A stretch of DNA of 22,020 nucleotides from UBA9676 sp036522155 (GTDB lineage Bacteria; Actinomycetota; Actinomycetes; Streptosporangiales; Streptosporangiaceae). Numbering within the stretch: the stretch's first letter is position 1; each line of letters begins with the position of its first letter. The notes under the pieces were generated by a model. It had not been told where the DNA came from, did no database searches, and saw only the letters and a program-made list of their open reading frames with translations. The stretch is taken from contig DATDGI010000198.1 in the NCBI GenBank assembly GCA_036522155.1, positions 1 through 22,020 of the forward strand, given 5' to 3'. Shown here in pieces: positions 1-8,001 of this stretch. The position numbers and the translations under genes were made by a program.

Positions 1-191
1 TCGTCGAAGCGGGCCGGGTCGGCGAACCACCGCGCGTACTCGGCGCGGATCGCGTCGGCGCCGGCCGCGTGCAGCCGCCAGTTGGGCACGGTCGCGTCGA
101 GCGTCGCGTCCGCGCTCCACACGTCGCAGGCGGGAATCGTGGCGCTCTCGATCGCCTGCAGGAACTCATCGATCACCGGTCTGCCCGTCAT
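1..191 (-). CDS. SnoaL/NTF2-like protein, N-terminal part (runs off the window)
   Basis: Sixty-three residues are visible, starting MTGRPVIDEFLQAIES and leaving the window at its left edge. The pattern of an N-terminal helix, then WSADATLDATVPNWR, then GADAIRAEYARWFADP resembles the opening of the NTF2-like fold of small actinobacterial SnoaL-like proteins, where a helix is followed by the first strand of a cone-shaped pocket. The start is well supported: GGAGG lies at 197-201, five bases before the ATG at 191-189. The gene lies 87 bp downstream of the DHA2 transporter on the same strand and may be cotranscribed with it. The substrate cannot be inferred, because this fold serves as enzyme, binding protein or scaffold and the C-terminal half is outside the window. 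Confidence 0.75.
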   Translation of the reverse strand, partial: MTGRPVIDEFLQAIESATIPACDVWSADATLDATVPNWRLHAAGADAIRAEYARWFADPARFD

Positions 192-278
192 CGCCGCCTC
201 CTGGTGGCCGGGGTCTGGCCGCCAGCGTGCGCGCCGCGCCTTGCAGCCAGTTTGCAGCAGCACCAGCGCCCGATGTGC

Positions 279-1706
279 CTAGCCCGGTTCCGGGGTGGTG
301 GCGGGCAGGGGCGTCAGCGCCGCGGCACGGACCGGGATGAGCAGCCCGGCGACCGCGCATCCGGCCAGGAAGACCGCTGACATCGCAAATGTCCTGGTGA
401 ACCCGGTCAGGGCGGGCAGGCCCCGCAGGGTGCTGCCGGCCACGAAGGTGGCCGCGATCTGGCCGCCGAGCGCCCCGCCCAGGGTGCGCAGCACGGTGTT
501 CATGCCGCTGGCCACGCCGGTCTGGCTGGCCGGAACCGCCTGCACGATCAGGTTGCCCAGGGCCGCGAACGCAAGCCCGATCCCCACGCCCAGCAGCGCC
601 GAGCTGAGCAGCATGTCGTAGGGGTGGCGGCTGTCCACCGCCAGCCACGCGCAGGCGGCGGCGCTGGCCGCGGCGCCGGCGATCAGCGCCCACCGGGAGC
701 TGAACCGCCGCTCGACCCGGCCCGCCATCGAGCCGAGCACGCCCATGCCGAGCGCGCACGGCAGCAGGTACAGCCCGGCGACCACCACCGAGGAGCCGTA
801 CCCGAACCCGGTGCTCACCGGCAGCTGCGCGAACTGGGGCAGCAGCAGGAAGCACGCGTACAGGCCGCCCCCGACCAGGAACGCCGCCAGGTTGACCGTC
901 CACACCCCGCGCACCCGCATCATCGTCATGTCGACCAGCGGGTTAGGGCTGCGCACCTCCGTCATGATCCACAGTCCGCAGACGGCCAGGCCCGCCGTCA
1001 GCAGCGCCAGCGTGGGCAGGCTGGCCCAGCCCCAGACGGTGGTCTGGGCGATCGCGATGAGCACGCATGACATGCCGGTGGTCAGCAGCGCCGCCGCGGC
1101 CCAGTTGACCCGGCCGGGCGAGCGCACCTGTGACTCCGGGATGAGCCGCCAGGTGCAGGCCGCCGCCACCACCATGACCGGCAGCGGGATCCAGAACAGC
1201 CAGTGCCAGCTCAGGTGCTCGTCGATCAGCCCGCCGACGACCAGGCCCAGGCCGCCGCCGATCCCGAGGATCGCCGACATCAGCCCGATGCTGCCGGCCA
1301 CCCGGTCGGCGGGGAACTCGTCCCTGACGATCGCGAACGAGAGGGGGAAGATGCCGCCTGCCACGCCCTGGATGACCCGGGCCACGATCAGCACCGGCAG
1401 CGAGCCGGCCAGCGCCGCGAGCAGGGTGCCGGCCGCGAGCGCCAGCAGGGTCCACACCAGCAGCCGCTGCTTGCCGTACATGTCGCCGAGCTTGCCGATG
1501 ATCGCGGTGCCGACCGACGCGGACAGCAGGAACCCGGTCAGCAGCCAGGTGACCCCGGTCTCGGTGGTGTGCAGGCTGCGCTCGAGCGAGGGCAGCGCCG
1601 GGATCACCGCCGAGCTCAGCACCGCGTAGGCCAGCGCCGCCAGCGACACCACGGCCAGGATCACGTTCGGCCGGGCAGGCTGAACTCGGCCGGATCCCGG
1701 GGGCAT
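279..1706 (-). CDS. DHA2-family MFS drug efflux transporter
   Basis: This is a 475-residue, very hydrophobic protein whose length and spacing fit the 14-helix DHA2 (EmrB/QacA-like) branch of the major facilitator superfamily. These transporters export drugs or metabolites across the cytoplasmic membrane in exchange for protons. Visible signatures are the loop 2-3 motif A, GKLGDMYGKQR, at residues 71-81, an ARVIQGVAGG helix at about 109-118, and a glycine-rich motif C-like stretch, GIGGGLGLVVGGLI, at about 148-161. The ATG start at 1706 has only a weak upstream GACGGG. The gene follows the broken phosphoesterase by 75 bp in the same direction, and a SnoaL/NTF2-like gene follows it. The sequence TCACTGTAA at 1711-1719, just before the start, matches half of the palindrome at the TetR gene. 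The substrate is unknown; neighbours suggest detoxification or antibiotic export. Confidence 0.88.
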   Translation of the reverse strand: MPPGSGRVQPARPNVILAVVSLAALAYAVLSSAVIPALPSLERSLHTTETGVTWLLTGFLLSASVGTAIIGKLGDMYGKQRLLVWTLLALAAGTLLAALAGSLPVLIVARVIQGVAGGIFPLSFAIVRDEFPADRVAGSIGLMSAILGIGGGLGLVVGGLIDEHLSWHWLFWIPLPVMVVAAACTWRLIPESQVRSPGRVNWAAAALLTTGMSCVLIAIAQTTVWGWASLPTLALLTAGLAVCGLWIMTEVRSPNPLVDMTMMRVRGVWTVNLAAFLVGGGLYACFLLLPQFAQLPVSTGFGYGSSVVVAGLYLLPCALGMGVLGSMAGRVERRFSSRWALIAGAAASAAACAWLAVDSRHPYDMLLSSALLGVGIGLAFAALGNLIVQAVPASQTGVASGMNTVLRTLGGALGGQIAATFVAGSTLRGLPALTGFTRTFAMSAVFLAGCAVAGLLIPVRAAALTPLPATTPEPG

Positions 1707-1781
1707 CCCGTCACTGTAACCGAATGCCGATGCCGCCTGGTTAACCCCGCAGGGCCGGCTCGTGGCCAGCGTGGGCGGCGG

Positions 1782-3227
1782 TCAGTGCGGCGCCGCTGGG
1801 GCGGGGCCCCGGGCGGCCTGCCAGGTCTCGGTGCGGACGCGGGTGTAGTTGTCGAAGTCGGCCGGCGTCCGCATCGCGGTCAGCAGCGGAGCCGTCCGTA
1901 GCTGCTCGTTCGGGACCGGCAGCTGGGCGGTGAGCTGGGCGTCGATCTGCTGGATGTGGGAGACGTCGGCGGCCGCCGGGTTGGCGCCGGTGGAGGTGGG
2001 CACCACGACCCCAGCCAGCGGATCGTCGGTGCGCGGGGTGGTCAGGGTCAGCGCGCCGCCGACATCGGGCGCGGCCGCGTCCCGCCGGGTCAGCGCGGGC
2101 AGCCCCCACCGGGTCTGCACGGTCTTCAGGACCGAGGTGTGATCCAGCGGCATGGTGCCGGCCGGCACCCGGAACACGGTGCCCGCCGCGATCAGCGGCG
2201 AGACCAGCAGCACCGGCACCCGGACGCCGAACCGGGTGAAGCCGAACCCGAACTCGCCCGGTGAGTCATCTGGAGGGACAGCCCCCGACGGCGGCGGCAC
2301 ATGGTCGTAGCAGCCGCCGTGCTCGTCATAGCTGATGATCAGCAGGGTCTGGTTCCAGCCCGGGCCGCCGCGCAGCGCGTAATAGACGTCGTGGATGAGC
2401 TGCTCCCCGAGCGCGACATCGTAGTTGGGGTGCTGGCTGTTGCCCGCCGATCCCCAGCTCGGCTCCATGAACGCGTAGGCGGGCAGCTGGCCGGCCGCTG
2501 CGTCGGCGGTGAAGTCGGTGAATTTGCCGAAGTTGGTGTCCGGCGCATTGGTGGTGTCGGGGAAGTTCTTGCGGGTCAGCGGGTCCTGGTTGTACCCGTA
2601 GATCTTCCAGCTCACGTTGTGCGCGGTCAGCAGCCCGAAGATGCTCTGCACGGTGTAGGACGCGGTCCCGTCGTTCATGTGCCCCTGGCTGGTCGCCGCG
2701 CAGGCGAACGCCCGGTTCGGGAACGTCTCGGTCGGGACCGAGCTGAATCAGTGATCGCAGACCGCGAACCCGCGGGCGAGGCCGGACATGACCGGCAGCG
2801 CCTGCGGGGTGAAGATCCCCATGATGTCGGACGCGGTGGTGCCGGCCTGGACGCTGCGCCCGGCCCGCTGGTCCCAGGGGATGGTGGCGTCGAAGTTGGT
2901 GACAAAACCCCGATTGGACGCTACCGGCGGGACCGGCGCGGTGCCGCTGCCAAACAGCTGCGAGTTGGTGTTCGCATATCCCTCGCCCGGGTCAGCGCCG
3001 GGCATAAAATAGGCGCCCGGATCGGTGGGGCTGATCTTGTGTACGGTAACCGGATTGCCATTGGCATCGGGATTGGACTCGGTGCCGCTGAGCCCCTCAA
3101 AGGCGGCCCCGGACGGCGATACGTTGCCGGAGTCCGCATACAGGAACCCGAGAATGTGGTCGAATGAACGGTTCTCCAGCATCAGGTGGACGACGTGCTG
3201 GACGGCGGAAAGCTGATTCCCGGGCAT
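1782..3227 (-). pseudogene. Phosphoesterase (phospholipase C/acid phosphatase type) interrupted by one in-frame UGA
   Basis: Read through, this is one 481-codon frame of the phosphoesterase family that includes bacterial phospholipase C and AcpA-type acid phosphatases, which hydrolyse phosphate esters. The family opening VQHVVHLMLENRSFDHILG lies at residues 9-27, with metal-binding ENRSFD. The later metal site DEHGG is at 301-305, and DHTS near 362-365. Codon 160 (2750-2748) is TGA, inside CDH-stop-FSSVPTETFPNR. Family members have Trp there, so TGG to TGA is the simplest change. The frame is the same on both sides, so this is not a frameshift. The first part alone gives 159 residues. A restart at ATG 2678 would give 298 residues lacking the N-terminal metal site. 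No export signal is visible at the N-terminus. Recent inactivation, readthrough or a sequencing error are all possible. Confidence 0.85.
2748..2750 (-). other. In-frame TGA stop at a conserved tryptophan codon
   Basis: This TGA is codon 160 of the phosphoesterase. The flanking residues VCDH and FSSVPTETFPNRAF match the family block in which Trp follows the CD(H/R) dipeptide. All other visible family motifs are intact on both sides, and no compensating frameshift is seen. Confidence 0.85.
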
Positions 3228-3320
3228 GGCTCCGTATTGTCATGGGCACCGGCTTGACCGGCAAGCGCATTCGGCGGCGCGGCGGCATTTGTTAGCGCTA
3301 TGTTCAGCCCCCGCGGCGGC

Positions 3321-4514
3321 TCACTTTTGCACCGGAACCGGCTTTGCCAGCGCTTCCAGTTCGGCGACGCCGCGGTCGGCGGCGATATCGGCGCGGATGA
3401 CGGCGGCCTGCTGCCGGGCGTTGCGCGCCAGCTCCGGATCGGCCAGGGCGGCCCGCACCGCGGTGGCGATGTCCGCGGCGCCACTGCTGGCCGGCAGCAC
3501 CCGGCCCACCCCGAGATGCTCAACGCGCGCTGCGTTGCCATCCTGGTCCCGCCCCATCGGCAGGCAGATCATCGGGACGCCGTAGGCCATCGCCGCCATG
3601 ACCGTGCCCATGCCCGCGTGCGTGATCACCAGCGACGCCTGCGGCAGCACCTCGGCGTGCGGGACCCAGGCCCGCACCTCCACGTTGGCCGGGACATCCC
3701 GCGGGGGGCTGACGGCCGGGCCGGTGGTCACCAGCCCGCGCACATCGAGCGTGCCGAGCGCGGCGGTGATCCTGGCCTGCAGATCCTCCTGGGCCTGATA
3801 GGTGGTGCTCAGGGCGACCAGGACCAGCGGCCTCTGATCGCCACCAGCCGGGCTGGCCCCATCTGGTGCCCGCTCCCCGCTGGCCCCGTCCCAGCCCGGC
3901 AGCTGCGGCCCGACGTGGCGGACGTTGGCCGGCAGGTCCAGCGGCGCGATCGCGAAGTCGAAGCTCTCGGTGGTCAGCACGAGCACCCGGCCGATCCGCC
4001 GGAACTGCTCGAAGACGCTCGCCAGCGGGGGCAGCCCGAGGCCCGCCCGGGCGGCGTTGAAGGTGGGCAGGCCGAGGTTGAGCGCGTCGAATTCGCCGAA
4101 CGTGGTGTGCCAGAGCGCGGCCGTCGGCCGGCCGGACTTCTCGGCGGCGGCCAGCGCGCCGTACATGAAGTAGTCCACGGCCAGCGCGTCGACCGGCTCC
4201 CGGTCGATTTCCGCGGCGGTGTCGGCGGCGTACCGGCTGGCCGGCCCGAACCAGAAGTGCTCGCACAGCCCGGTGAAAACCGTCCCCGGGTCGTCCTCCC
4301 AGTCCCTGACCGGAGTGGCCTCAGCCACGGCCGAGTCGATCTCGGGCACGGACCGGAACGCCGTGAACCGGAAACCCGCCTGCTCGATGGCCGCCCGCTG
4401 CGAGCGGTGGCCGAGGAACCGGACCTCGTGGCCGCGGCCGGCCAGGCGGCCGGCCAGCGCCAGTTCCGGGTACAGATTCCCGCCCCCGTCCATGGTGGCG
4501 AACAGATACCTCAT
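3321..4514 (-). CDS. GT1-like (macrolide-type) glycosyltransferase with Asn in place of the N-terminal catalytic His
   Basis: This 397-residue GT-B fold protein resembles the GT1 enzymes that put a sugar from a nucleotide donor onto natural products such as macrolides. The C-terminal donor-binding block is clear: THAGMGTVMAAMAYGVP at 298-314 and GRDQDGNAARV at 321-331, with a GLG-like end. The N-terminal block is MRYLFATMDGGGNLYPELAL. Where OleD-type enzymes have the catalytic His of GHxxP, this protein has Asn13. I recall actinobacterial relatives with the same GGGN form, so this may be a subfamily trait rather than a defect. The ATG at 4514 overlaps the TetR stop codon as ATGA, implying translational coupling. 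Pairing with a TetR regulator and a nearby exporter suggests inactivation of a toxic compound, but glycolipid or metabolite synthesis is possible. Confidence 0.85.
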   Translation of the reverse strand: MRYLFATMDGGGNLYPELALAGRLAGRGHEVRFLGHRSQRAAIEQAGFRFTAFRSVPEIDSAVAEATPVRDWEDDPGTVFTGLCEHFWFGPASRYAADTAAEIDREPVDALAVDYFMYGALAAAEKSGRPTAALWHTTFGEFDALNLGLPTFNAARAGLGLPPLASVFEQFRRIGRVLVLTTESFDFAIAPLDLPANVRHVGPQLPGWDGASGERAPDGASPAGGDQRPLVLVALSTTYQAQEDLQARITAALGTLDVRGLVTTGPAVSPPRDVPANVEVRAWVPHAEVLPQASLVITHAGMGTVMAAMAYGVPMICLPMGRDQDGNAARVEHLGVGRVLPASSGAADIATAVRAALADPELARNARQQAAVIRADIAADRGVAELEALAKPVPVQK

Positions 4515-5137
4515 CGGGCCCTCCCCTGGTCGTGCGCGGGCGGGCCACTGGGGTGCAGGGCCCGCACCAGCTCGGTCATGGCGGCGGCGGTCCCGTCGCG
4601 GGTCATGCCCTGGTCCCGCCGCAGCAGGCGCCAGGTGTAGACGTCGGTCGCGCAGACCAGCAGGGCCAGCCGCTGGTCCCGGGCGGGACCGGTGAACCCG
4701 GCCAGCGCCGCCGGGAAGGTCCGCTCCACCCAGGCGCGGTGCCCGGTGCGGCCGAAGGCCAGCAGGGCGGCCAGCGCGGGCACCCGTGACTCCAGGGCCA
4801 GGAACCGGATGGCCGCGTCCCCGGCGTGCTCGTAGTCGGCAACCAGCAGGCCAATCGCGGCCGGGATATCACCCGGGACGGCCGTCAGCCGCTGGCCGCC
4901 GAACTCCTGCTCGGCCCGCGGGTCCTCGAGCATGGCGGCCAGCAGGCCCTCCTTGCTGCCGAAGTGGTTGACCACCGTCTGCAGCGCGACCCCGGACCGC
5001 CCGGCGACATCCCGCAGGGTCACCTCGTCGTACCAGCGGTCCATGCACATCTCCAGCATCGCCCCGATGATCCGCTCGCGGGTGGCCTGGGTGGATGCGG
5101 CCCGTGCCCGCATGTGGTAGCGGCGTGTCGTATTCAC
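4511..5137 (-). CDS. TetR-family transcriptional regulator
   Basis: The protein is 208 residues if it starts at GTG 5137, or 200 residues from ATG 5113 (MRARAASTQATRERII). The N-terminal helix-turn-helix is typical of TetR: TLRDVAGRSGVALQTVVNHFGSKEGLL, about residues 40-66 of the longer form. The divergent C-terminal half is the expected ligand and dimer domain. Neither start has a clear ribosome site. The GTG lies within a 39-bp palindrome and follows a TAATCT -10-like element at 5150-5145 by seven bases, which would suit a leaderless transcript. The regulator very probably binds that palindrome and represses itself and the coupled glycosyltransferase gene. The ligand is unknown and may be the glycosyltransferase substrate. 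Confidence 0.88.
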   Translation of the reverse strand: MNTTRRYHMRARAASTQATRERIIGAMLEMCMDRWYDEVTLRDVAGRSGVALQTVVNHFGSKEGLLAAMLEDPRAEQEFGGQRLTAVPGDIPAAIGLLVADYEHAGDAAIRFLALESRVPALAALLAFGRTGHRAWVERTFPAALAGFTGPARDQRLALLVCATDVYTWRLLRRDQGMTRDGTAAAMTELVRALHPSGPPAHDQGRAR

Positions 5138-5164
5138 TGTAATTAGATTACAGTGAATACGACA
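5126..5164. promoter_or_regulatory. 39-bp palindromic operator over the TetR promoter and start
   Basis: Two perfect 18-bp arms (5126-5143 and 5147-5164) flank the three bases TAG. The half site read from the left is TGTCGTATTCACTGTAAT. It covers a TAATCT -10-like element and the GTG start of the TetR gene, and is far more A+T rich than its surroundings. Such long symmetric sites next to a tetR gene are usually its autorepression operator. Binding by this particular regulator is inferred. Confidence 0.8.
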
Positions 5165-5252
5165 GTCACGTCAACCGCTGGCCCCGCCCGCGCTACCGCC
5201 CGCGTGAGAGTGAGCTGGGCCATCCGGCGCCCCCATCAGCTCAGCTTGGGTA

Positions 5253-5270
5253 AAAGGAGGTGCAAAAGTG
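5253..5270 (+). promoter_or_regulatory. Strong ribosome site followed by an out-of-frame GTG
   Basis: AAAGGAGG (5253-5260) is the strongest Shine-Dalgarno match near the peptidase gene. It sits seven bases before GTG 5268, but that GTG is in a different frame from the peptidase, and its frame (5268-6098) shows no protein-like features. In the peptidase frame the codon at 5260 overlaps the site itself, so it cannot be the start served by it. Confidence 0.55.
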
Positions 5271-5346
5271 CGCGTCGACCGTAGTATTGGGCCGGTTTTG
5301 TCCCCAGTGGCGCTTGGGGCCCTGGGCGGCAAGGGTGGTGGCGGTC

Positions 5347-6642
5347 ATGCTCAGCCTGGTGCTTGGCGTTGTCGCCGCGGCAGCGATGACCGCTTTCGCC
5401 GTCATGGTCGTGATGGCGGGCGGATGGCGGGGTCTGCCGCGGCGTCTGCCTGCTATTGCCGATCAGCCCGGGCCGAGGACCCCGCAGCAGCAGGCGTTCG
5501 CCCTGCGCTGGCAGGCGGCCTGGGTGACCGAACTGCTGCGGATCGCCTTGCTGGTCATTTTCGGGCTGACGCCGGTCGGGGCGGGGTTTGTGCACCTGCT
5601 GGCACCGGGCGGGAATGTGCTGCTGGTCGCCCTGGCGTGGATGATCATGGCGGCCGCTGTCCTGGCGGTGAGCCTGGCCGGCCGTACCTGGCGGCGGCGC
5701 GCGATGTCACTGGTCCCCGACCTGTACCCCGCCGCGGCCGCCACCCCACAGCGCTGGCGGAACTTCGCCGGCTGGCTGGAGAGCATGCTGGCGCTGATGC
5801 TCATCGCAGTTGGCCTGCGGGCCAGCCCCGGCACGTTCCTGCTGCTGGTGACGCTGGCACTGCCGCTCGGTGCGATCACCACCATCCGCCAGCCGCAGTA
5901 CCGGCGGCTGCCACCGTCCCCGCAGCTCGCGGCGGTGCTGGACACGCTCGCCTTTACCCGCGCCAAGCGCACGCCGGTGGCCGTCGTCGGCTGGCGCGGC
6001 CGGAACCTGCTCGCCAACGCGGTCGCGGTCGACGGGTTGATGCCGAACCCCATGATCCTGGTCGCGCCGCCGCTGATGGACAGCCTGGACGGCCGTGAGT
6101 TGCGGGCCGTCATCGCCCACGAACTGGCGCACGTCCTGCACCGCGACCCCTGGCGGCGGCTGACCCGGCTGGTGCTGTGTAGCGAGGCGGCGCTCGCCAC
6201 CGCGGTCGCCCTCAGCGCCCTGCCTGCCGTCCGGCATCTGGCTGGCCTGCCCGCGCACCTCGACTGGCGGGTGCTGCCCTTCCTGGTGGCCGTCTCGTAC
6301 CTGATGTTCCGCCTGCTGCTGGTCGTCAACCTGCACGCCGCCCGGGCGGAGGAGGTGGCCGCAGATGCCAGGGCACGTGCGCTCACCGGCGACCCGGGCG
6401 CCTGTGCTGACGCGATCAGCCGTCTCGGCGCCATGCTCGGCAGTCCCGGCCACTGGACGTTTGGCCAGCATCTGCTGGTGGCCACCCACCCGTCCGTGCC
6501 GGCGCGGCTGACACGGCTGGCCGGTCCGCTGACCACGGGTCACCCGGCGGACGGCACCGCCGTCCCGGCCCCGGCGACGGCCACGGTCGCCCTGCCCGAG
6601 GCCCCGCTGCTGAGGCCGCAGCCGGGACCCGTCAGCGGTTAA
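5347..6642 (+). CDS. Membrane-bound M48/M56-type zinc metallopeptidase
   Basis: From ATG 5347 the protein has 431 residues. The zinc motif HELAH is at residues 258-262, and EVAAD at 336-340 supplies the third ligand in the ExxAD pattern of M48 peptidases. About four membrane helices precede the catalytic motif and two lie between it and the ExxAD motif. M48 enzymes of this kind act at the membrane in protein quality control or processing; the divergent BlaR-like M56 family is the other option. No BlaI-type repressor is adjacent. The start is uncertain. GTG codons at 5335 and 5338 are also in frame, and the best ribosome site, AAAGGAGG at 5253-5260, points to a GTG at 5268 in another frame. 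The gene converges on the esterase gene and their stop codons overlap in TTAA. Confidence 0.82.
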   Translation: MLSLVLGVVAAAAMTAFAVMVVMAGGWRGLPRRLPAIADQPGPRTPQQQAFALRWQAAWVTELLRIALLVIFGLTPVGAGFVHLLAPGGNVLLVALAWMIMAAAVLAVSLAGRTWRRRAMSLVPDLYPAAAATPQRWRNFAGWLESMLALMLIAVGLRASPGTFLLLVTLALPLGAITTIRQPQYRRLPPSPQLAAVLDTLAFTRAKRTPVAVVGWRGRNLLANAVAVDGLMPNPMILVAPPLMDSLDGRELRAVIAHELAHVLHRDPWRRLTRLVLCSEAALATAVALSALPAVRHLAGLPAHLDWRVLPFLVAVSYLMFRLLLVVNLHAARAEEVAADARARALTGDPGACADAISRLGAMLGSPGHWTFGQHLLVATHPSVPARLTRLAGPLTTGHPADGTAVPAPATATVALPEAPLLRPQPGPVSG

Positions 6643-7835
6643 CGGCTGCTGGCGGCCGGGTGGGGCCGGTGCTTCCTGGTGGGGCTGGCGGTTTTCACCA
6701 CCTTCGGGGGTACCGGGTGCTCAGCCGCCACCGCCAGGCGGCTGGTCAGCCAGATCAGCAGCGACGGAGCCAGCGCCCGCCAGGTGGCCATGGTGTGAGC
6801 GCCGCCCCGCACCAGGTTGACGGTCACGTCCGGCTGCCGGGTCAGCAGCAGCCGCTGGAAGTTTTTGGCCGCGGTGACGTCTTCCCGGTCGGACATGCCC
6901 GCGCCCAGCCAGAACTGGGGGACCACCACCGAGAACGACAGCGCCGCTATTCTCCGCAGCGGGGTGTTGAGCCTGCGCAGCCGCAGGCTCTTGCCGAACG
7001 GGTCGATGAGCCGCGACGGATTCCCGAGCCGGTCGTTGAGTGGCTGGAAGTAGCCGCTGAGCACACCGGCGAACCCGTACCGGGCCGGATACAGCAGCGC
7101 GAGATTGGCGGCGCAATAGCCGCCTTCGGAGTAACCGGCGATCGCCCAGGCGGGCCCCGGGGGCACCAGCCGCAGTGCCCGCGACAGGGAGTTCGGCAGG
7201 TCCTGCGCCAGATAGGTGGCGTCCTGCGGGCCGTGCACCAGGTTGAGGCACTGCAGGTTGATCTGCGGGTTGCCGTTCGGATCGGGCATGATCAGGGCCA
7301 CCGGCTGGACCGCCCCGTCCCGCAGCAGCGTCTGGTAGGCCCGGATGATGCCCATGACGTTGATCCAGTCCAGCGGGCCGCCCGGGTAGCCGGAGATGAG
7401 CTCGACCGCGGGGAACCGGTGCCGGCGGTAGGCCGCCTGGAAGTACTGCGGTGGCAGGAAAACGTAGACCGCCCGGCTGATGTGGGTGCGGGCCCCGGTC
7501 ACGGTCAGCCGCACGGTCTCGCCCGAGGCGGCCGCGATCCTTGAGCTGGTCACCCTGTCGAGAATCGCCGTCAGCCGCTGGCCGGTGAGGTTGCCAGGAA
7601 CGGCGGGCACCGAACTCAGGCCCGGCCCGCCGAAGTCGGCGGCCACCGCGCCCCAGCTCTGGTAGTAGTCGTAGTACTTGTTGACCGCCGCCATGCCGAA
7701 CAGCATCGCCGGGATGAAGGCCAGGCTCGCGGCCAGGATGCGGAAGACCGGTTCCTTGGTCAGCGCGACCCAGGCCAGCAGCGCGCAGAACACGACCAGC
7801 AGCAGGATGAACAGGCCGGTGCTCTGCGGCTCCAT
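6639..7835 (-). CDS. Membrane-anchored alpha/beta-hydrolase (esterase-like, mycolyltransferase-type fold)
   Basis: This 398-residue protein has two N-terminal membrane helices (about 8-26 and 30-50), then an extracytoplasmic alpha/beta-hydrolase domain of the esterase D/antigen 85-like type. The nucleophile elbow is GYSEGG with Ser236. It is preceded by YVFLPPQYF, FPAVELISGYPGGPLDWIN and a PDPNGNPQINLQC block. RGGAHTMATWR near the C-terminus probably carries the catalytic His. Relatives hydrolyse or transfer acyl groups at the cell envelope; the substrate here cannot be told. The start at ATG 7835 is preferred because GGAGAG precedes it by nine bases and it begins just before the first helix; an upstream start at 7907 would add 24 Arg-rich residues. 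The tail after the hydrolase fold is Pro/Lys/Arg rich. The stop codon overlaps that of the convergent peptidase. Confidence 0.85.
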   Translation of the reverse strand: MEPQSTGLFILLLVVFCALLAWVALTKEPVFRILAASLAFIPAMLFGMAAVNKYYDYYQSWGAVAADFGGPGLSSVPAVPGNLTGQRLTAILDRVTSSRIAAASGETVRLTVTGARTHISRAVYVFLPPQYFQAAYRRHRFPAVELISGYPGGPLDWINVMGIIRAYQTLLRDGAVQPVALIMPDPNGNPQINLQCLNLVHGPQDATYLAQDLPNSLSRALRLVPPGPAWAIAGYSEGGYCAANLALLYPARYGFAGVLSGYFQPLNDRLGNPSRLIDPFGKSLRLRRLNTPLRRIAALSFSVVVPQFWLGAGMSDREDVTAAKNFQRLLLTRQPDVTVNLVRGGAHTMATWRALAPSLLIWLTSRLAVAAEHPVPPKVVKTASPTRKHRPHPAASSR

Positions 7836-7939
7836 CGGTCTACTCTCCAGGCCAGCGTTCGCTCGCGGCAGGCGGCAGCGCCTGCGCCGGGACGGCCGCG
7901 GGGACATGGCGGCCGATCTCCCCTGTCGGCATCACACGG

Positions 7940-8001
7940 CGGTGGAGGTGGGACTCGACCCACGGCGGGTTCCCGCTCACGCGCTGTCGAGGACTGCGCG
8001 G
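7940..8001 (-). repeat. Decayed 3' fragment of a tRNA-Ser gene (third repeat copy)
   Basis: Read on the minus strand this ends in CGTGGGTCGAGTCCCACCTC and then CACC, a T-arm and acceptor strand like those of the intact tRNA-Ser at 11856-11942. The T-loop is one base short, the variable arm differs, and no 5' half is present. The first 14 bases (CCGCGCAGTCCTCG on the minus strand) match the fragment at 10715-10779, including nine bases that do not come from the tRNA. This suggests a shared attachment-site flank. The rest of the 7836-8211 gap shows no convincing gene. Confidence 0.6.

Noticed and set aside
2748..2750. Selenocysteine at the phosphoesterase UGA
   Set aside because: Family members have Trp rather than Cys here, and no selenocysteine insertion hairpin was evident just after the codon.
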